From positions 1-61,320 of the forward strand of contig NZ_NAIA01000001.1 in NCBI RefSeq assembly GCF_002192535.1: DNA of 61,320 nt. Direction: 5' to 3'. Of the stretch, positions 1 to 9,461 are shown one piece after another. The notes beneath the pieces were generated by a model. That model did not search any database. It was given only the letters and a program-made list of their open reading frames with translations, and was not told the origin of the DNA. Made by a program: the position numbers and the translations under genes. How positions within the stretch are numbered: the stretch's first letter is position 1; the number at the start of each line of letters is the position of its first letter. Source of the DNA: Polynucleobacter hirudinilacicola (GTDB lineage Bacteria > Pseudomonadota > Gammaproteobacteria > Burkholderiales > Burkholderiaceae).

Positions 1-27
1 AGCCCTTTTAAAAAGGGCTTTTTTATT
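1..27 (+). terminator. Rho-independent terminator at left edge
   Basis: AGCCCTTT pairs with AAAGGGCT, followed by a run of six T. On the plus strand it ends a gene lying left of the window. The symmetrical stem lies 15 bp beyond the stop of the minus-strand regulator, so it may serve both strands. Confidence 0.75.
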
Positions 28-41
28 GGGGTGATAAGAAC

Positions 42-392
42 TTAAGCAGACTTGACTGCTTTCTCGAGGCACTTGGAGATTTCTTCGTAGCGCTTGAGCG
101 CCAGCTTTGTGGGCAATACTTCTTTCTTGCGTCCATCAACATTTGAAATCATTTTGATGTAACCCATCGCGCTGAGGTTCTTCAAGCGACCATGTAAGGT
201 TGCTTGTGAACCCAGCTCTGAAAGTGCAATTAAATCACCCACCAAGATAGATTTTTTGGAATAAGCACAGTTAATGATTTTATCCAGCAAGTTTTCTTCA
301 ACATAGTCTAGTTTCTTGCCAGGATTCATCCGATCTAGAGCATCGATCAAATTGAGAAAGCGAAGATAAGACGGAGACTTGGTTATTGCCAT
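42..392 (-). CDS. Winged-helix (MarR-like) transcriptional regulator, small
   Basis: A 116-residue protein with the layout of a lone winged-helix DNA-binding domain. Helices lie around residues 25-45, and the segment near residues 50-75 (LIALSELGSQATLHGRLKNL) reads as the helix-turn-helix with recognition helix. It is followed by a beta-wing (MGYIKMISNVDGRKKEVLPT) and a C-terminal helix. No ligand or enzymatic domain is present. It is divergent from the membrane-protein gene at 511, with a 118 bp gap that probably holds both promoters. The target is unknown; autoregulation or control of the divergent gene is inference. The MarR-like label rests on secondary-structure pattern only. Confidence 0.7.
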   Translation of the reverse strand: MAITKSPSYLRFLNLIDALDRMNPGKKLDYVEENLLDKIINCAYSKKSILVGDLIALSELGSQATLHGRLKNLSAMGYIKMISNVDGRKKEVLPTKLALKRYEEISKCLEKAVKSA

Positions 393-453
393 AATGTATT
401 GATATTTGATCCGGTTGACAGTTTTGATGGTTGCTAGCCCTAGAGCTAATCTT

Positions 454-482
454 AGTGTAATCCCTAGTGAATCTTTTCACAA
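454..482 (-). promoter_or_regulatory. Candidate sigma70 promoter of the winged-helix gene
   Basis: On the minus strand TTGTGA (477-482) and TACACT (454-459) are separated by 17 bp, each matching four of six consensus bases, about 60 bp upstream of the regulator start. A plus-strand TTGACA at 415-420 in the same gap has no good -10 partner. Confidence 0.3.
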
Positions 483-510
483 ATGAAATTCGCTATGACA
501 AACATTCATA

Positions 511-1089
511 ATGAATGCAATGACTAAAATTTTAGGAACTCTCCCCGAAGCGTTTTTTGCTCTTCTTATTAGTGCATTTGCATATGCATCCCTTTTTTAT
601 GTCAATCACTGGTTAACCAGTGAGTTTATTTTTAGTCTAGGCGTTAATTGGATTTATTTGCCGGCAGGTCTGCGTTTATTTCTGACTCTGATTTTTGGAC
701 TTCCAGGAGCCATAGGCATTGCCTTGGCATCATTTTTGATTAGCTACCACGGTGACTTTCCCCACGACTTAATGCTTTGTATTGGTATCGGTTTGGTCTC
801 TGGTTTTGCCCCTTACCTTGCAAGATTTTTCGTTCTTAGTAACGTTCGACTGGCGCCCGATTTGAGTGACCTCAATTTACAGAAATTAATTATTTGTATT
901 CTGGTGTATTCATTTCTGAGCGCTGGCTTACATCAGTGGTGGTTTTCTACTATGGCATTAGATAATGCGGGCGGAGTAAATCATGTCTCTGTCATGTTTA
1001 TTGGCGACATACTCGGTTCCCTGCTATTGATCTCTTTTGTCAAATACAGCCTAGACGTTTTGAATAAAGTTAGGAGAACAGCTCGCTAA
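511..1089 (+). CDS. Small integral membrane protein, function unknown
   Basis: A 192-residue, strongly hydrophobic protein with about five or six predicted membrane segments (roughly residues 13-35, 48-64, 66-88, 92-110, 124-144 and 160-178). The stretch [22 protein letters not shown] resembles the start of MASE1-type sensor membrane domains, but no GGDEF, EAL or kinase domain follows, so at best it is a stand-alone sensor-like membrane domain. The 3' end overlaps the end of convergent trpC by 20 bp. The start could be the ATG at 511 or the ATG four codons later. I cannot name its function. Confidence 0.65.
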   Translation: MNAMTKILGTLPEAFFALLISAFAYASLFYVNHWLTSEFIFSLGVNWIYLPAGLRLFLTLIFGLPGAIGIALASFLISYHGDFPHDLMLCIGIGLVSGFAPYLARFFVLSNVRLAPDLSDLNLQKLIICILVYSFLSAGLHQWWFSTMALDNAGGVNHVSVMFIGDILGSLLLISFVKYSLDVLNKVRRTAR

Positions 1090-1873
1090 GGGCGACTCCA
1101 GGATCGGCTGCACGCATGAATGCTTCGCCCACTAGGAATGCATTGATTTGATTGTCGCGCATCAATTGCACATCACCCCGACCTAATATCCCTGACTCGG
1201 TAACTAAAGTTTTATCCTGTGGAACCATAGAGAGAAGTGACAGCGTAGTTTGTAGTGTCACTTCAAATGTCTTGAGATTGCGGTTATTGATCCCAAGCAA
1301 GGGTGTTTTTAGCTCTAATGCTTGCTCGAGCTCGGGAGCATTGTGAACCTCAACCAAAACGTCTAAGCCTAGCTCATGGGCGCAGGCCTCAAGCTCTTTC
1401 ATTTGATTGAGTTCTAAGCAGGCCACAATTAAGAGAATGGCATCCGCACCAATCGCACGAGCTTCGTAAACTTGATAGGGGTCGATGGTGAAATCTTTGC
1501 GTAGAGCTGGAATGTTGCAAGCTGATCGAGCCTCTTGTAGAAAGGCATTACAGCCTTGGAAATAGTTCACATCAGTGAGCACTGATAGGCAAGCTGCCCC
1601 ATGCTTTTCATAAGATTGGGCAATTTGTGCGGGGTTAAAGTTGTCCCGCAGAATTCCTTTGCTGGGGCTTGCTTTTTTAACCTCAGTAATTACACCTGGC
1701 TTACCGGCAGCAATTTTATTTTCAATTGCGCTAATGAAACCACGCGGCTTTAGTAAAGCGTCTTTATTGTTTGATTCTGCAATATCGCGTTGATTGCCAA
1801 GAGAGATTTTCTGAAGGCCATGGGCAATCTCAATCTTCTTGGTCGCAACAATTTTGTCGAGGATATCGCTCAT
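1070..1873 (-). CDS. trpC: Indole-3-glycerol phosphate synthase
   Basis: Converts carboxyphenylamino-deoxyribulose phosphate to indole-3-glycerol phosphate, the fourth step of tryptophan synthesis. The 267-residue TIM barrel is the normal length for the monofunctional enzyme; no TrpF is fused. The family signature [12 protein letters not shown] appears near residue 65, and the barrel residues [23 protein letters not shown] and VTESGI follow in order. The ATG at 1873 (MSDILDKI) was chosen over an upstream in-frame extension that runs into trpD. It is last in the rpe-trpE-trpG-trpD-trpC run, 5 bp after trpD. Confidence 0.96.
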   Translation of the reverse strand: MSDILDKIVATKKIEIAHGLQKISLGNQRDIAESNNKDALLKPRGFISAIENKIAAGKPGVITEVKKASPSKGILRDNFNPAQIAQSYEKHGAACLSVLTDVNYFQGCNAFLQEARSACNIPALRKDFTIDPYQVYEARAIGADAILLIVACLELNQMKELEACAHELGLDVLVEVHNAPELEQALELKTPLLGINNRNLKTFEVTLQTTLSLLSMVPQDKTLVTESGILGRGDVQLMRDNQINAFLVGEAFMRAADPGVALSELFS

Positions 1874-1878
1874 AGGTT

Positions 1879-2913
1879 TTATTTGGATTGGGTTGCGGCG
1901 ACAAATGCGTCTAACTTCTGACGTGCAGCCCCAGATGTAATCGCTGCTTTGGCCATTTCTACGCCAGAGGCGATATCTTTGGCTACACCAGCAACATACA
2001 GGGTTGCCCCTGCATTTAGACACACAATATCACTCGCTGCACCTGGCTTGTTATCAATGACATCTAATACGATTTTTTTTGATTCTTCTGCATTGGCTAC
2101 TTTGAAGCTATTAGTGAGGGCGGTCTTCAATTTAAAGTCTTTTGGATGAATTTCATATTCACGCACAATGCCGTCCTTGAGTTCGCCAACTAGAGTTGGA
2201 CCCTCTAAGGAGATCTCGTCTAGACCATCGCGACCATAAACCACCAGAGCATGTTCCATGCCTAAAGCTTGCAGCACCCGAGCCTGAATGCCCACAAGAT
2301 CAGGATGAAATACTCCCATCAAGATGCGCTTGGCATCGGCGGGATTGGTCAGCGGCCCTAAGATATTGAAAATAGTCCGTACACCCAGTTGTTTGCGAAT
2401 GGGCACAACGTTCTTCATGGCAGGGTGGTGATTAGGGGCAAACATAAAGCCAGCCCCTACAGTGGAGATACATTGAGCAACCTGCTCTGCAGAAAGTCCT
2501 AGATTTACGCCTAATGCTTCGAGCACATCGGCACTGCCAGACTTGCTACTTACACTCCGATTGCCGTGCTTAGCAATTTTTGCTCCAGCTGCAGCAGCAA
2601 CAAACATCGCTGCAGTAGAGATGTTAAAAGTATGTGCTCCATCGCCACCTGTACCTACAACATCCACTAGATGTGCGCGGTCATCCACATGAACAGTAGT
2701 TGCAAATTCACGCATGACTTGTGCTGCCGCGGCGATTTCTCCGACAGTCTCTTTTTTAGTGCGCAGAGCTACCAATAACCCAGCCACAAGCTCTGGCGAC
2801 ATTTCCCCGCTCATGATGAGCCGCATCATCGCAGTCATTTCATCATGAAAGAGTTCGCGATGTTCAATGCAACGTTGCAGTGCTTCTTGAGGAGTAATTG
2901 GCGTAGCGCTCAT
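1879..2913 (-). CDS. trpD: Anthranilate phosphoribosyltransferase
   Basis: Transfers the phosphoribosyl group of PRPP to anthranilate. The 344 residues match the usual TrpD length. The PRPP-binding loop [14 protein letters not shown] lies near residue 87, [15 protein letters not shown] near 115, and the anthranilate-site region [22 protein letters not shown] near 170. This is a stand-alone TrpD, not fused to TrpG. The gene starts 14 bp after the trpG stop and is separated from trpC by 5 bp, consistent with one transcript. Confidence 0.97.
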   Translation of the reverse strand: MSATPITPQEALQRCIEHRELFHDEMTAMMRLIMSGEMSPELVAGLLVALRTKKETVGEIAAAAQVMREFATTVHVDDRAHLVDVVGTGGDGAHTFNISTAAMFVAAAAGAKIAKHGNRSVSSKSGSADVLEALGVNLGLSAEQVAQCISTVGAGFMFAPNHHPAMKNVVPIRKQLGVRTIFNILGPLTNPADAKRILMGVFHPDLVGIQARVLQALGMEHALVVYGRDGLDEISLEGPTLVGELKDGIVREYEIHPKDFKLKTALTNSFKVANAEESKKIVLDVIDNKPGAASDIVCLNAGATLYVAGVAKDIASGVEMAKAAITSGAARQKLDAFVAATQSK

Positions 2914-2927
2914 ATCGATTTACTGAG

Positions 2928-3494
2928 TTACTGATTAAGTAAGAAATTTTTGAGCAGGGCATGGCCGTGCTCAGAGAGAATGGACTCGGGATGAAATTGC
3001 ACGCCTTCAACTGAGAGTTTGCGATGGCGTACACCCATGATCTCTCCATCGGAGGAGGTAGCTGTTACTTCCAGCGCTGCAGGTAAGGAGCTTTTCTCAA
3101 TGGCGAGTGAGTGGTAACGCGTGACTTTAAACGGGTCTGGCAGGTTTTTGAAAACGCCTACACCTGTGTGGTGAATCAAGTCAGTCTTACCGTGCATGAC
3201 TTTCTGGGCGCGAATCACCTTGCCACCAAATGCTTCGCCAATAGCTTGATGGCCAAGACATACACCTAGGATCGGAATCTGTCCTGCATAGCGTTTGATG
3301 GTCTCCACTGAGATGCCGGCTTCTGCAGGGCTGCAGGGTCCAGGGGAAATGCAAATGCGTGCGGGCTTGAATTTCGCAATATCTTCCACAGTGATTTCGT
3401 CATTTCGAAACACTTTTACTTCTTCACCTAGCTCAGCAAAATACTGAACAAGGTTGTAGGTAAACGAATCGTAGTTATCAATCATTAGGAGCAT
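2928..3494 (-). CDS. trpG: Anthranilate synthase component II (glutamine amidotransferase)
   Basis: Class I glutamine amidotransferase subunit that supplies ammonia to TrpE. The 188 residues carry the oxyanion-loop region [12 protein letters not shown], the nucleophile in GVCLGHQ (near residue 79) and the HPES catalytic His/Glu near 168. The [14 protein letters not shown] start is typical of the family. The start overlaps the end of trpE by 17 bp, which suggests translational coupling to hold subunit stoichiometry. In many bacteria this subunit also serves 4-amino-4-deoxychorismate synthase (PabA role); whether it does here cannot be read from the sequence. Confidence 0.96.
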   Translation of the reverse strand: MLLMIDNYDSFTYNLVQYFAELGEEVKVFRNDEITVEDIAKFKPARICISPGPCSPAEAGISVETIKRYAGQIPILGVCLGHQAIGEAFGGKVIRAQKVMHGKTDLIHHTGVGVFKNLPDPFKVTRYHSLAIEKSSLPAALEVTATSSDGEIMGVRHRKLSVEGVQFHPESILSEHGHALLKNFLLNQ

Positions 3495-4983
3495 CGAGTC
3501 CTCCTTGTACTAATTCAGCGGCTGTTAAAACTGCACGCGCTTTGGCTTCGGTTTCTTTCCATTCGGCGGTAGGATCAGAGTCAGCTACGACACCTGCGCC
3601 CGCTTGGGAGTGCAGCATGCCATCACGAATGACTCCGGTACGAATTGCAATTGCAACATCCATATCGCCTGAGAAAGAGAGATATCCGACTGCGCCACCA
3701 TAAACTGCGCGCTTCACAATTTCCATTTCGTCAATAATTTCCATCGCACGAATTTTGGGTGCGCCAGAGAGTGTGCCCGCAGGGAAGGTTGCTCGTAAGA
3801 CATCCATATTGCTCATATTATCTAAAAGATCGCCTTCAACTGAGCTCACAATGTGTTGCACGTGAGAGTATTTTTCGATCGACATGGAGTCTGTAACTTT
3901 TACTGATCCTGTCTTGGCGATTCTGCCAACATCATTTCGAGCAAGATCAATCAACATGACATGCTCAGCAATTTCCTTAGGGTCTGCTAGTAACTCTTTA
4001 GCCAGACGCTCATCTTCCGCAGGGTTAGCGCCACGTGGACGGGTACCGGCCAGAGGGCGAATCGTCACAATTTTCTCTGCAGCACGTTTTTCTTGGCGAA
4101 CGAGGATTTCTGGGGAGGAGCCCACAATTTGCATATCGCCAAAGTCATAGAAGTACATATAAGGCGATGGGTTTAAGGAACGTAGTGCTCTGTATAGCGC
4201 CAATGGTGAGTCGGTAAATGGTTTGCTAATGCGCTGACCAATCACAACCTGCATACAATCACCAGCCAAAATATATTCTTTGGTTTTGCGTACTGCCTCT
4301 TCAAAATCTGCAGATTTAAATTTACGAATCAGATCTGTTTTTGTGCTGGGTAGTGATGCAGGCATATTCGCCGGCTTACCAAGGCAAGTAAGTAATTCTT
4401 TTAAGCGGTCTTGTGCCTTTTCAAAGCCATCAGCATTACCCGGATCTGCATAGACAATGAAATAAATCTTTCCAGCGACGTTATCAATGACCGCCAACTC
4501 TTCAGTCAGCATGAGTTGAATATCGGGCACACCAAGTTCGTCTGGTAAATCATGTTTGGCTAAGCGTGATTCGATATATCGAACGGTATCATAACCAAAG
4601 TAGCCAGCAAGACCGCCGCAAAAACGCGGTAGACCAGCCTCTACTGAGACCTTAAAGCGTTTGAAATAAGCATCTATAAAATCGAGTGGATTATCAGTAT
4701 TGGTCTCGACCACCTTGCCATCAGTAATGACTTCATTCACGGGTTTTGATGGGGTACCCACAGTGCGAATGAGCGTCTTGGCAGGCAGGCCAATAAAGGA
4801 GAAGCGACCAAAGCGCTCGCCACCTACAACAGATTCCAAGAGATAGGTATTTTTTTTACCAAATGTTTGGCTGAGTTTGACGTAAAGCGATAGCGGCGTT
4901 TCCAGATCTGCAAGTACCTCTTTAACCAGAGGAATGCGATTGAAACCCTGTTTTGCTAGGGCATTAAATTCTTCGCGCTGCAT
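3478..4983 (-). CDS. trpE: Anthranilate synthase component I
   Basis: Chorismate-utilising subunit that makes anthranilate with TrpG. The 501 residues contain the N-terminal feedback domain; the stretch [18 protein letters not shown] near residue 48 corresponds to the tryptophan-binding LLES motif of the family. The C-terminal chorismate-binding domain shows [39 protein letters not shown] and [14 protein letters not shown] in order. It is joined to rpe by a one-base TAATG stop/start overlap and overlaps trpG by 17 bp. No leader peptide or attenuator was seen upstream of the block. Confidence 0.97.
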   Translation of the reverse strand: MQREEFNALAKQGFNRIPLVKEVLADLETPLSLYVKLSQTFGKKNTYLLESVVGGERFGRFSFIGLPAKTLIRTVGTPSKPVNEVITDGKVVETNTDNPLDFIDAYFKRFKVSVEAGLPRFCGGLAGYFGYDTVRYIESRLAKHDLPDELGVPDIQLMLTEELAVIDNVAGKIYFIVYADPGNADGFEKAQDRLKELLTCLGKPANMPASLPSTKTDLIRKFKSADFEEAVRKTKEYILAGDCMQVVIGQRISKPFTDSPLALYRALRSLNPSPYMYFYDFGDMQIVGSSPEILVRQEKRAAEKIVTIRPLAGTRPRGANPAEDERLAKELLADPKEIAEHVMLIDLARNDVGRIAKTGSVKVTDSMSIEKYSHVQHIVSSVEGDLLDNMSNMDVLRATFPAGTLSGAPKIRAMEIIDEMEIVKRAVYGGAVGYLSFSGDMDVAIAIRTGVIRDGMLHSQAGAGVVADSDPTAEWKETEAKARAVLTAAELVQGGLDAPND

Positions 4984-5708
4984 TAGGATTTTCCAGTCTT
5001 TCCTAATTCAGTACGCATGGTCTCAATCACTTGTGTGTAGTTGTCTTTTCCAAAAATGGCTGACCCAGCAACAAAGGTGTCAGCTCCTGCTTGAGCCACT
5101 TGTGCGATGTTGTCTACTTTGATTCCGCCATCAACTTCAAGACGAATGTGGCGACCAGTCTCAGCTTCGTAACGATCTAAGCGCGCGCGCACTTGTTCAA
5201 TTTTATTCAGAGTGCTTGGAATAAAGGATTGGCCGCCAAATCCTGGATTCACTGACATGAGTAAAACTAAGTCGAGCAATTCCAAAGTGTGATCTAAATG
5301 ATCGAGTGGTGTTGCGGGATTAAACACAAGACCTGCTTGACAGCCTTGATCACGAATTAAATTCAGAGTGCGATTGACGTGCGGACTCGCTTCAGGATGA
5401 AAGCTGATGAGATTGGCGCCAGCTTTTGCAAAATCAGGCACGATACGATCTACGGGCTCAACCATGAGGTGAACATCGATCACTGCAGGTTTGCCATTTT
5501 TCAGGGCATGCGGACGAATAGCCTCACAAACTAGGGGGCCAATTGTGAGGTTGGGTACGTAGTGGTTATCCATCACATCAAAGTGAATCCAATCGGCACC
5601 AGCTGTCAGAACGTCTTGAACTTCCTTGCCCAGGCAGGCAAAGTCAGCCGACAAAATGGAGGGGGCGATGACAAATTGACTGCTTGAGGGTAATTTTTGG
5701 CTTTCCAT
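4983..5708 (-). CDS. rpe: Ribulose-phosphate 3-epimerase
   Basis: Interconverts ribulose 5-phosphate and xylulose 5-phosphate in the pentose phosphate pathway. The 241-residue TIM barrel has [11 protein letters not shown] near residue 13, [19 protein letters not shown] with a metal-ligand Asp, [22 protein letters not shown] near 150 and VDGGIKVDN near 193. It leads the tryptophan block and shares one base with trpE. The phosphoglycolate phosphatase gene gph, which sits between rpe and trpE in many Burkholderiales, is absent. The gene is divergent from apaG with a 49 bp gap. Confidence 0.96.
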   Translation of the reverse strand: MESQKLPSSSQFVIAPSILSADFACLGKEVQDVLTAGADWIHFDVMDNHYVPNLTIGPLVCEAIRPHALKNGKPAVIDVHLMVEPVDRIVPDFAKAGANLISFHPEASPHVNRTLNLIRDQGCQAGLVFNPATPLDHLDHTLELLDLVLLMSVNPGFGGQSFIPSTLNKIEQVRARLDRYEAETGRHIRLEVDGGIKVDNIAQVAQAGADTFVAGSAIFGKDNYTQVIETMRTELGKTGKS

Positions 5709-5757
5709 CCCTAGATTCTAGCTTGCAGTTGGCCTTAGGATGGAGCAGAATTCGAGC

Positions 5758-6132
5758 ATGAATCCCCATGAAATCAGCATTTCGGTCAAAGCCCAGTTCC
5801 TTCCGGAGCAATCTGACCCCGATAATCGCCAATTTGCCTTTGCCTACACGGTCACCATTCGCAATACGGGTACCGCTAGCATCCAGCTTATTGCCCGCCA
5901 TTGGTTCATTACCGATGGGGATAATGACGTTCAAGAGGTGCGTGGCTTAGGGGTAGTTGGGCAACAGCCTTTGTTACGCGCTGGTGAGCAATTTGAATAC
6001 ACCAGCTGGGCTACTTTGCCTACCCCAGCAGGAACGATGCGGGGCGAGTACTTTTGCGTTACCGAGGAAGCCCAGTTTTTCCAGGCGCTCATTCCTGAAT
6101 TTGCATTAGTGATGCCGCGGACCCTGCATTAG
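5758..6132 (+). CDS. apaG: ApaG family protein (DUF525)
   Basis: Single-domain protein with a fibronectin-III-like beta sandwich, 124 residues from the ATG at 5758, matching the roughly 125 residues of known ApaG proteins. An ATG 18 bp upstream would add six residues. Conserved segments are FAYTVTIRNTGTASIQL, ARHWFITDGD, GVVGQQPLL and PAGTMRGEY. The family is linked to magnesium/cobalt resistance phenotypes and diadenosine tetraphosphate metabolism, but its biochemical role is not settled. Confidence 0.93.
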   Translation: MNPHEISISVKAQFLPEQSDPDNRQFAFAYTVTIRNTGTASIQLIARHWFITDGDNDVQEVRGLGVVGQQPLLRAGEQFEYTSWATLPTPAGTMRGEYFCVTEEAQFFQALIPEFALVMPRTLH

Positions 6133-6151
6133 GGCCACGCGCTTAAAAAAG

Positions 6152-6265
6152 CTATTTTTTCCCTTTGCCCGTCCATAGGACAATAAACAGCAAGAGCCCC
6201 AAGGCAATAGCACCTTCAATGACAAAGAGCAGCATTGGGTATTGATCAAGTAAATTGGCAATCAT
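6152..6265 (-). CDS. Small single-pass membrane protein (37 aa)
   Basis: A 37-codon ORF on the minus strand fills the apaG-mltA gap. The predicted protein has a short N-terminal segment (MIANLLDQYP), one uninterrupted hydrophobic segment of about 20 residues (MLLFVIEGAIALGLLLFIVLW), then a basic tail TGKGKK, typical of an N-out/C-in small membrane protein. An in-frame TGA 21 bases upstream fixes the ATG as the start. That ATG shares the palindrome CATG (6263-6266) with the divergent mltA start. No convincing Shine-Dalgarno sequence precedes it. It is too short for most gene finders. Support is the amino-acid pattern and the otherwise unexplained gap. Confidence 0.6.
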   Translation of the reverse strand: MIANLLDQYPMLLFVIEGAIALGLLLFIVLWTGKGKK

Positions 6266-7394
6266 GATTTCTAAATTTAAATTAGTTCAGTTAAGTGTAT
6301 TCGCTATTCTGATTGCGAGCCTAGTGGTGGGATGCTCTACTCCACCTACTAGAGGCACTGGCTATCGAGCTAGCAGTTCTGGTGCGCCCCCTTCATCTTA
6401 TAACTCCTCAATTGCGAGTTTCAATGCGGTTTCGTGGCAAGCCTTACCAGGTTGGCAGGATGATGATGTATCTCAAGCTTGGCCTGCATGGCTCAAGAGT
6501 TGTGAGGTATTGCGTAAACGTAGTGGCGAAATGAATTGGCGCCAAGTGTGTGTGCAAGCTGCAAGCGTATCTGCTCGCGATACACAATCTATTCGTCGAT
6601 ACTTTGAGAGTAACTTTCAAGCCTACGAAATTCGTAATAGCGCTGGTAGCGACACAGGTTTAATTACCGGCTACTACGAGCCTGTAATGAATGGCTCGCA
6701 AACTCGCACCAGTACTTATAACGTGCCACTTTATTCTTACCCAAATGCTTGGAAAAAATCGCGACCTAATCCTGGACCAACTCGCGCTGAACTCATGAGC
6801 TCCGGGATGCTGCAAGGATCTGAAATTGCTTGGGTACAAGATCCTGTTGCTGCTGCATCTATGCAAATTCAGGGCTCAGGAAAAATTCGTCTGCAGGATG
6901 GTCGCATTCTCCGTCTCGGTTTTGCGGGTACCAATGAGCAGCCCTTTAAATCATCTGCACAATGGTTGATAGATCGCAAAGAGATGACACGTGGTGAGGC
7001 AAGCATGCAGGGAATTTCACAATGGGCAAAACGGAACCCTGATCGTGTTAATGAAATGCTCAATGCAAACCCACGCTTTGTATTTTTCAAAGAGTTGCCC
7101 AGCAATGTGGACGCAGATCTTGGTCCAACAGGAGCGCTTGGCGTTCCCTTAACTGCAGAGCGCAGTATTGCAGTTGATTTACAGGCTATGCCATTAGGTG
7201 CACCTGTATTCTTGGCTACAACTAAGCCTTTAAGTAATCAATCCTTGCAAAAGCTCGTGATGGCTCAAGACACAGGAAAAGCCATCGTAGGTGGCGTTAG
7301 GGCTGATTTTTATTGGGGTTCTGGTGATGCTGCTGGAGAAATCGCAGGGCGCATGAAACAAAATGGCAAGATGTGGTTATTGTTACCACGATAA
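6264..7394 (+). CDS. mltA: Membrane-bound lytic murein transglycosylase A
   Basis: Cleaves the MurNAc-GlcNAc bond of peptidoglycan, leaving 1,6-anhydro ends, from the inner face of the outer membrane. The ATG at 6264 gives 376 residues starting with a lipoprotein signal peptide and lipobox LVVGC (lipidated Cys near residue 24). An in-frame TTG three codons upstream is less likely. GLITGYYEPVMNGS (MltA domain) lies near residue 133, MQIQGSGKIRL near 200 and, at the C terminus, the 3D domain with MAQDTGKAIVGGVRADFYWG, which carries the catalytic Asp of the family. Its anhydro-muropeptide products are substrates for AmpD recycling, encoded near 60 kb. Confidence 0.94.
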   Translation: MISKFKLVQLSVFAILIASLVVGCSTPPTRGTGYRASSSGAPPSSYNSSIASFNAVSWQALPGWQDDDVSQAWPAWLKSCEVLRKRSGEMNWRQVCVQAASVSARDTQSIRRYFESNFQAYEIRNSAGSDTGLITGYYEPVMNGSQTRTSTYNVPLYSYPNAWKKSRPNPGPTRAELMSSGMLQGSEIAWVQDPVAAASMQIQGSGKIRLQDGRILRLGFAGTNEQPFKSSAQWLIDRKEMTRGEASMQGISQWAKRNPDRVNEMLNANPRFVFFKELPSNVDADLGPTGALGVPLTAERSIAVDLQAMPLGAPVFLATTKPLSNQSLQKLVMAQDTGKAIVGGVRADFYWGSGDAAGEIAGRMKQNGKMWLLLPR

Positions 7395-7422
7395 TTGATG
7401 GATCTTGGATAGAAGGAAATTG

Positions 7423-8199
7423 ATGAGCTACAAAACAATTTTGACCGAAGTTGATGGCAAGGTTGCCACTATTACCTTAAATCGGCCTGAGGTTCTTAAT
7501 GCCTTAAATGATCAATTAATGGACGAGCTTGGTGCTGCGTTGCTTGGTTTTGATGCTGATGACAATATTGGTTGCATCATCCTCACTGGTAGTGAGAAGG
7601 CTTTTGCTGCTGGTGCTGATATCGCCTCAATGGCCAAGTATGGTTTAAAAGATGTTTATCGGGATGATTTCATTACCCGCAATTGGGAAGAAATTAGAAA
7701 AGTTCGTAAGCCAGTAATTGCGGCCGTATCTGGCTATGCTCTAGGTGGCGGTTGCGAGTTAGCCATGATGTGCGACACCATCATGGCTGCAGATAGCGCC
7801 AAGTTTGCTCAACCAGAGGTGAAGCTGGGAATCATCCCAGGTGCTGGCGGTACGCAACGTTTGCCACGAGCCGTATCGAAAGCGAAGGCCATGGATTTAG
7901 CTTTGACTGGTCGCATGATGGATGCGGCAGAGGCTGAACGTTCTGGTTTGGTATCACGCGTCTTTCCCAAAGCAGATCTATTGAAAGAGGTTAAAACCAT
8001 TGCTAAAGAGATTGCCGATATGCCGTTGCTGACGGCGATGATGGTAAAAGAGGCTGTAAATGCGGCTTATGAGACTACGTTATCAGAAGGTATTCATTTT
8101 GAACGTCGCTTATTCCATACCTGCTTTGGAACCAATGATCAAAAAGAAGGTATGGCTGCGTTTATGGAAAAACGCCCAGCGAAATTCACCAACTCTTAA
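7423..8199 (+). CDS. Enoyl-CoA hydratase (crotonase family)
   Basis: Hydrates trans-2-enoyl-CoA to 3-hydroxyacyl-CoA in fatty-acid or aromatic-acid beta-oxidation. The ATG at 7423 was chosen for the upstream AGAAGGAA and the canonical [22 protein letters not shown] start; it gives 258 residues, usual for the family. The oxyanion-hole segments [11 protein letters not shown] (near residue 65) and [13 protein letters not shown] (near 105) and both catalytic-Glu regions (GGGCELA and [19 protein letters not shown]) are intact. It follows mltA by 28 bp and converges on the M20 gene. The exact acyl-CoA substrate cannot be inferred. Confidence 0.92.
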   Translation: MSYKTILTEVDGKVATITLNRPEVLNALNDQLMDELGAALLGFDADDNIGCIILTGSEKAFAAGADIASMAKYGLKDVYRDDFITRNWEEIRKVRKPVIAAVSGYALGGGCELAMMCDTIMAADSAKFAQPEVKLGIIPGAGGTQRLPRAVSKAKAMDLALTGRMMDAAEAERSGLVSRVFPKADLLKEVKTIAKEIADMPLLTAMMVKEAVNAAYETTLSEGIHFERRLFHTCFGTNDQKEGMAAFMEKRPAKFTNS

Positions 8200-8209
8200 G
8201 TAAGCAGTC

Positions 8210-9406
8210 TTAGTTCTTTTCTAGATAGCGTTGCGCTAGCTTCACCCAGTAGCTCACGCCCACCGGAATTAACGCGTCATTAAAGTCGTAAGAGGGGTTG
8301 TGCAGGTGGCATGGACCCATGCCATGACCTACCGCACGGTGATCGCCATCACCATTACCTAAAAATACATAACACCCCGGCTTCTCGAGCAACATGAAGG
8401 CGAAATCTTCTGCACCCATTGTGGGATCAATATTGGTATTAACCTTTTGCTTACCCACTAGCTCACTCATCACTACACTTGCAAACTCAACTTCAGCATC
8501 GTGATTAATGAGTGGGGGGTAGTTTCTGGAAAATACAATTTCTGCATGGCAATCAAATGCCCCCGCAACACTGTGTGCAATTTCACGCAGCCGTTGCTCT
8601 AGGAGATCCAACACTTCTAACGTGAATGTTCTGACGGTGCCGCCGATGAAAGCGCTATCAGGAATGACGTTGCTTGTTTCGCCTGCATGAAACTGTGTAA
8701 CAGATAGAACGGCCGCATCAACAGGGCGTTTATTGCGAGTAATAATGCTTTGTAGCGCTAAAACTACCTGCGCCCCAGTAAGAACAGGGTCAGCACTATT
8801 GTGAGGGAGGGCGGCGTGACCGCCTTTGCCAGTGATGGTAATTTCAAAAGTATTGCTTGAGGCCATCATAGGGCCTGATGTAACACCAAAGTGACCTTCG
8901 GCTAATCCGGGCCAATTGTGTAACCCAAAAACAGCATCGCAAGGAAATTGTTGAAAGAGCCCATCTTTAATCATTTCATTCGCACCAGCACCACCCTCTT
9001 CGGCAGGCTGGAATATAAAAATGACGCTACCTTTGAAATCGCGGTGATTCGCTAGATATTGAGCGGCACCTAACAGCATTGCAGTGTGACCATCATGACC
9101 ACAGGCATGCATCTTTCCAGCATTACGTGAGGTGTGCTCAAAATTATTATGTTCTTGCAGCGGAAGTGCATCCATGTCAGCCCGAAGGCCAATCATTCTT
9201 CCAGGACCTAAATCGCCATCGAGACGGCCGACTACGCCCGTTTTACCCATACCGCGATAAACGGCGATGCCCCAGCTTGAAAGCGCTTCTGCAACTAAAT
9301 CAGAAGTGCGATTTTCTTCGAAGCGCAATTCAGGGTGAGCATGAATATTGCGACGAATGTCTCGAATAGCTTCTGCAGAATCAAGGATTTCAGGAAGTAA
9401 ATGCAT
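8210..9406 (-). CDS. M20 family amidohydrolase (hippurate hydrolase / N-acyl amino acid hydrolase type)
   Basis: Metallopeptidase-fold amidohydrolase of 398 residues. The metal-binding and catalytic motifs are present: LRADMDALP near residue 73, MHACGHDGHTAMLLGAA near 99, FQPAEEGGAGANEMI near 131 and a C-terminal GAEDFAFMLLEKPGCY near 330. The middle dimerisation domain starts near SSNTFEITITGKGGHAALPH. Such enzymes remove N-acyl groups from amino acids (hippurate, acetyl-amino acids); substrate is not predictable. No signal peptide, so cytoplasmic. It converges on the enoyl-CoA hydratase with a 10 bp gap, and 55 bp separate its start from the end of bioD. Confidence 0.9.
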   Translation of the reverse strand: MHLLPEILDSAEAIRDIRRNIHAHPELRFEENRTSDLVAEALSSWGIAVYRGMGKTGVVGRLDGDLGPGRMIGLRADMDALPLQEHNNFEHTSRNAGKMHACGHDGHTAMLLGAAQYLANHRDFKGSVIFIFQPAEEGGAGANEMIKDGLFQQFPCDAVFGLHNWPGLAEGHFGVTSGPMMASSNTFEITITGKGGHAALPHNSADPVLTGAQVVLALQSIITRNKRPVDAAVLSVTQFHAGETSNVIPDSAFIGGTVRTFTLEVLDLLEQRLREIAHSVAGAFDCHAEIVFSRNYPPLINHDAEVEFASVVMSELVGKQKVNTNIDPTMGAEDFAFMLLEKPGCYVFLGNGDGDHRAVGHGMGPCHLHNPSYDFNDALIPVGVSYWVKLAQRYLEKN

Positions 9407-9461
9407 CCCTTCATCTTATCTGAAAGTCCCGCCAGTTGCACTTTAGGGCTTGCTCTAGGGG

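Noticed and set aside
415..420. Plus-strand TTGACA as a promoter for the small membrane protein
   Set aside because: No acceptable -10 hexamer at 16-18 bp; nearest A/T-rich hexamers are at poor spacing.
5709..5757. trp leader peptide or attenuator
   Set aside because: The 49 bp before rpe hold no Trp-codon ORF or competing hairpins, and the block begins with rpe rather than trpE.
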